DNA of 6,786 bases from the NCBI GenBank assembly GCA_023264755.1, contig JAHFVB010000280.1, positions 1 through 6,786 on the forward strand, written 5' to 3'. The notes below the pieces were generated by a model. The model did no database searches, was not told where the DNA came from, and saw only the letters and a program-made list of their open reading frames with translations. The number at the start of each line of letters is the position of its first letter. The first letter of the stretch is position 1. This stretch comes from Mycobacterium sp. Its GTDB lineage: Bacteria > Actinomycetota > Actinomycetes > Mycobacteriales > Mycobacteriaceae. This document shows, in pieces, positions 4,972 to 6,786 of the stretch. A program made the translations under genes and the position numbers.

Positions 4972-6438
4972 TCAGTAGGCGCCCTGGTGGCTGACCACGG
5001 CGCGCAACGTCTTCAGGATGATCGCGACATCGCTGGCCATCGACCAATTCTCGACGTAGAACAGGTCGAGCCGCACCGACTCTTCCCAGTCCAAGTCGGA
5101 CCGACCGCTGATCTGCCACAGTCCGGTCACCCCGGGGCGCACCAAGAGCCGGCGCCTCACCTGACCGTCGTAGGTGTCGACTTCACTGCGCAGCGGCGGC
5201 CGTGGGCCCACCACACTCATCTGTTGTTTGAGCACGTTGACGAACTGGGGCAGCTCGTCGATGCTGAAGCGGCGCAGGAACTTCCCGACGGGAGTGATGC
5301 GCGGGTCGTTGCGCATCTTGAACAGCACCCCGTTGGGACAGTCGTTGAGTTGGGCCAACTTCTCGAGCTGGGCGTTCGCGTCGGCGACCATGGTGCGTAG
5401 CTTCAGCATGGTGAACGGTTGCCCGTCGAGCCCGATGCGCTCGGCGGCGTAGAACACCGGACCCGCGCTGGTGAGCTTGATGGCGATGGCCGAGATCAGC
5501 AGTATCGGAGCCGTGCCAATCAGCGCCGCCAAGGCGAAGCACGTGTCGAAGGCGCGCTTGCGGAACCGCTTCGCGCCCTGGTACTGCGGCTTCTCGACAT
5601 GGATCAGCGGGTAGCCCGACACCGGGCGCACCATGAGACGCTGCCCGCCGATGTCCATCACCCCGGGGGAGACCACCAGGTCGACGTCGATGGCTTCGAG
5701 CTCCCACAGCAGCCGCCGAATACCTTCGGCGCCGAAGTGTTCGGTGTCGGTGATGGCCACGGTATCGGCGCCGTACTTGGAGATCGCCGCGATGGCGTGC
5801 AGCTCGTCGCCGAGAATGGGGATCTCGAAGCGCCCGACCGTCAAGGTGGACCCTGGAGCCTCGCAGTAGCCGGGAATTCCAACGCCGACGATCCGATAGC
5901 CGTTCTTGGGATTGCGGGTGAGCTCCCGGGCCAGCACTGATACCCCGCGCCGATCGCCGATGGCGATGACCGCCGTTTGACATTCCCCGTGGGTTCGAGC
6001 CCGGGCCAATTGCCGGCGCCACACGTTGCGCCCGACCACGAGGCCAATCGTTCCGATGGGCAGCGCGACCGCCAGATATCCGCGGGCGATGTCCAGCTTG
6101 AACAGCAGCGCGAAGATGGCGATGGCCCCGAACGTCCAGAACGACGCGTTGAACACGCGTACGTACTCGTAGATGCCCTCGCCGACGGTTCGCGGTGACC
6201 TGGTCCGGAATATTGCGAGCGCGGCCAGCCACAGCATTGCGAACAAAACCGACCAGAGCGTGAGTTTCATGTTCGATTCGCTGTCGCCCAACGGCGACCG
6301 GCCAAACCGAACGTATTGCGCAACGAGTACGGCTGCCACGACGATGACGGCATCGGTCACGGCCAACCGAAAGCCGTACGGCTTCTCCCAGCCCCTGCGT
6401 CCGGTCTTCGTCGCAGTTCTGGTGGCCCCCGCCAACAT
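4972..6438 (-). CDS. Polyprenyl-phosphate hexose-1-phosphate transferase (WbaP/CpsE-type exopolysaccharide initiating enzyme)
   Basis: A 488-residue membrane enzyme from ATG 6438. The N-terminal part has four hydrophobic segments (about 25-43, 59-77, 99-115, 119-136), then a cytosolic Rossmann-like region (about 150-285, CoA_binding_3 type, with AVIAIGDRRG near its start). The catalytic bacterial sugar transferase domain follows (about 290-488). It opens with basic RFRKR and a hydrophobic hairpin (299-322), then ERIGLDGQPFTMLKLRTM (333-350), DPRITPVGKFLRRFSIDELPQ (378-398) with the Asp394-Glu395 diad, MSVVGPRPPL (407-416) and RPGVTGLWQISGRS (434-447). The reaction transfers sugar 1-phosphate, often glucose or galactose, from a UDP-sugar to undecaprenyl phosphate at the inner membrane face, the first step of Wzx/Wzy-type assembly. 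An in-frame GTG at 6474 would add 12 residues. ATG 6438 is preferred because GGGGGGGA lies six bases upstream. That binding site is part of a T7G7 run, so expression may vary by slippage. Family and motifs are complete. Confidence 0.95.
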   Translation of the reverse strand: MLAGATRTATKTGRRGWEKPYGFRLAVTDAVIVVAAVLVAQYVRFGRSPLGDSESNMKLTLWSVLFAMLWLAALAIFRTRSPRTVGEGIYEYVRVFNASFWTFGAIAIFALLFKLDIARGYLAVALPIGTIGLVVGRNVWRRQLARARTHGECQTAVIAIGDRRGVSVLARELTRNPKNGYRIVGVGIPGYCEAPGSTLTVGRFEIPILGDELHAIAAISKYGADTVAITDTEHFGAEGIRRLLWELEAIDVDLVVSPGVMDIGGQRLMVRPVSGYPLIHVEKPQYQGAKRFRKRAFDTCFALAALIGTAPILLISAIAIKLTSAGPVFYAAERIGLDGQPFTMLKLRTMVADANAQLEKLAQLNDCPNGVLFKMRNDPRITPVGKFLRRFSIDELPQFVNVLKQQMSVVGPRPPLRSEVDTYDGQVRRRLLVRPGVTGLWQISGRSDLDWEESVRLDLFYVENWSMASDVAIILKTLRAVVSHQGAY

Positions 6439-6445
6439 CGAATAT

Positions 6446-6459
6446 CCCCCCCAAAAAAA
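6446..6459 (-). repeat. Back-to-back homopolymer runs (T7 then G7 on the coding strand) at the sugar transferase ribosome-binding site
   Basis: The plus strand has seven C (6446-6452) followed by seven A (6453-6459). Read with the gene this is TTTTTTTGGGGGGG, then ATATTCG, then ATG 6438. The G-run acts as the Shine-Dalgarno. Slippage would alter ribosome-binding strength for the ATG 6438 start, and would shift frame for any start upstream of the run (GTG 6474 or ATG 6484). The run is plain in the sequence; variability is inferred. Confidence 0.9.
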
Positions 6460-6524
6460 CGTCAGTCTGGACACGCTTTTTCATACTCTTTGCCCGTTTT
6501 ATGCGGACGAGTTGCTTAGCTCTT

Positions 6525-6557
6525 CAGTACTGTAGTCCGACGCGACGGACTTGCATC
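6525..6557 (-). promoter_or_regulatory. Candidate sugar transferase promoter with palindromes in and next to the -10/-35 spacer
   Basis: TACAGT on the minus strand (6534 to 6529) is the only TANNNT element I found between the gene and about 6660. It predicts a start near 6522 and a leader of about 84 bases that includes the T7G7 run. An imperfect palindrome, AGTCCG-A-CGCG-A-CGGACT (6534-6551), fills the spacer where the -35 should lie just beyond. A perfect CAGTACTG (6525-6532) overlaps the -10. No TTGACA-like -35 is seen. An operator is plausible but unproven. Confidence 0.4.
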
Positions 6558-6644
6558 TTGGAATGCGCGGCCATTCTCGAAATAATTCTGAAAGCAACGA
6601 AACTGCAGCGCTGAACAGTGGTTACTTCCCATCACTTGCGTCAA

Positions 6645-6673
6645 TTGACCAATCGGAAGGCTGTGGGTAAGCT
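6645..6673 (+). promoter_or_regulatory. Housekeeping-type promoter reading toward the right edge
   Basis: TTGACC (6645-6650) matches the -35 consensus at five of six bases. It is separated by exactly 17 bases from TAAGCT (6668-6673), a TANNNT -10. The predicted start is near 6680, about 40 bases before the candidate TTG start at 6720. This is the best complete -35/-10 pair in the window. The stretch from 6439 to 6644 carries no gene that I can support; it is about 50% GC over 6541-6660. Confidence 0.55.
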
Positions 6674-6719
6674 CACAATAGGCTGGGTTCATCGCCTGGA
6701 GGATTGTCGAGGGCAGCGT

Positions 6720-6786
6720 TTGCTCGGCAGGATTTCACTCATCCGCAACGTGTCGCTCATCTGGATGCGACAAGTGCAGAACGGGG
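6720..6786 (+). CDS. Possible start of an unidentified gene, cut by the window edge
   Basis: Only 22 codons are visible, beginning at TTG 6720 and reading MLGRISLIRNVSLIWMRQVQNG. Support comes from GAGGG (6709-6713) six bases before the TTG, a good -35/-10 pair upstream, and third-position G or C in 18 of 22 codons, well above the other two forward frames here. The frame is open back to 6615, so GTG 6663 or GTG 6618 are formal alternatives, but third-position GC is near random over 6663-6719. The visible peptide is basic and amphipathic or hydrophobic and resembles nothing I can name. It would be divergent from the sugar transferase. Confidence 0.35.
   Translation, partial: MLGRISLIRNVSLIWMRQVQNG

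Noticed and set aside
3917..4978. A 353-codon plus-strand frame within the aminotransferase gene
   Set aside because: It is a shifted reading of the true gene, very rich in Arg, Gly and Ala, with no motif.
5183..6484. A 433-codon minus-strand frame overlapping the sugar transferase, starting at ATG 6484
   Set aside because: The translation is Arg/His-rich and low in structure, typical of a shifted reading of a GC-rich gene. Only its start codon is of interest, because slippage in the T7G7 run would join it to the real frame.
6561..6576. GAATG...CATTC inverted repeat
   Set aside because: The stem is only five bases and is not aligned to any promoter or gene boundary.
1..6786. CRISPR array, tRNA, insertion sequence or attachment site
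   Set aside because: I found no regularly spaced repeats, no cloverleaf, no transposase-like translation and no terminal inverted repeats with target duplications.

Overview
The window looks like part of a surface-polysaccharide (exopolysaccharide, capsule or glycolipid) locus from a high-GC actinobacterium, most likely a Mycobacterium or close relative. The reasons are the GC-rich codon usage, frequent GTG starts, TANNNT-type -10 elements (three of them six bases before an ATG, as in leaderless transcripts), and an RmlA that closely resembles the mycobacterial enzyme as I remember it. No database search was possible, so species and orthology are not settled.

Layout from left to right. (1) A minus-strand group, 1903 down to the left edge: a class I SAM methyltransferase, a membrane-anchored DUF218/YdcF-like protein whose start overlaps the methyltransferase stop by one base, and a left-handed beta-helix acetyltransferase cut by the window edge. 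(2) A 76-base divergent intergenic region with a perfect inverted repeat midway between two candidate promoters. (3) rmlA on the plus strand (glucose-1-phosphate thymidylyltransferase), converging with a 4-base gap on (4) a minus-strand GH16 glycoside hydrolase with a lipoprotein-like signal. (5) A short divergent region with overlapping -10 elements, leading to (6) a plus-strand DegT/DnrJ/EryC1 aminotransferase resembling perosamine synthetases. This converges on (7) a minus-strand polyprenyl-phosphate sugar-1-phosphate transferase (WbaP/CpsE-type), the enzyme class that starts lipid-linked polysaccharide assembly. (8) At the right end, a plus-strand promoter and the first codons of a possible further gene.

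A plausible joint role is as follows. RmlA supplies dTDP-glucose and the aminotransferase makes an amino sugar from a keto-sugar nucleotide. The phosphotransferase loads the first sugar on undecaprenyl phosphate. The methyltransferase and acetyltransferase decorate the glycan or its precursor, and the GH16 enzyme trims the secreted polymer. No 4,6-dehydratase, flippase, polymerase or ordinary glycosyltransferase is present here, so the set is incomplete and must continue outside the window.

The functions belong to known families. The least ordinary signals are regulatory: back-to-back seven-base homopolymer runs forming the ribosome-binding site of the chain-initiating transferase, palindromes placed at three promoters, and a repeated leaderless promoter geometry. 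I see no CRISPR array, tRNA, rRNA, insertion sequence or prophage feature.
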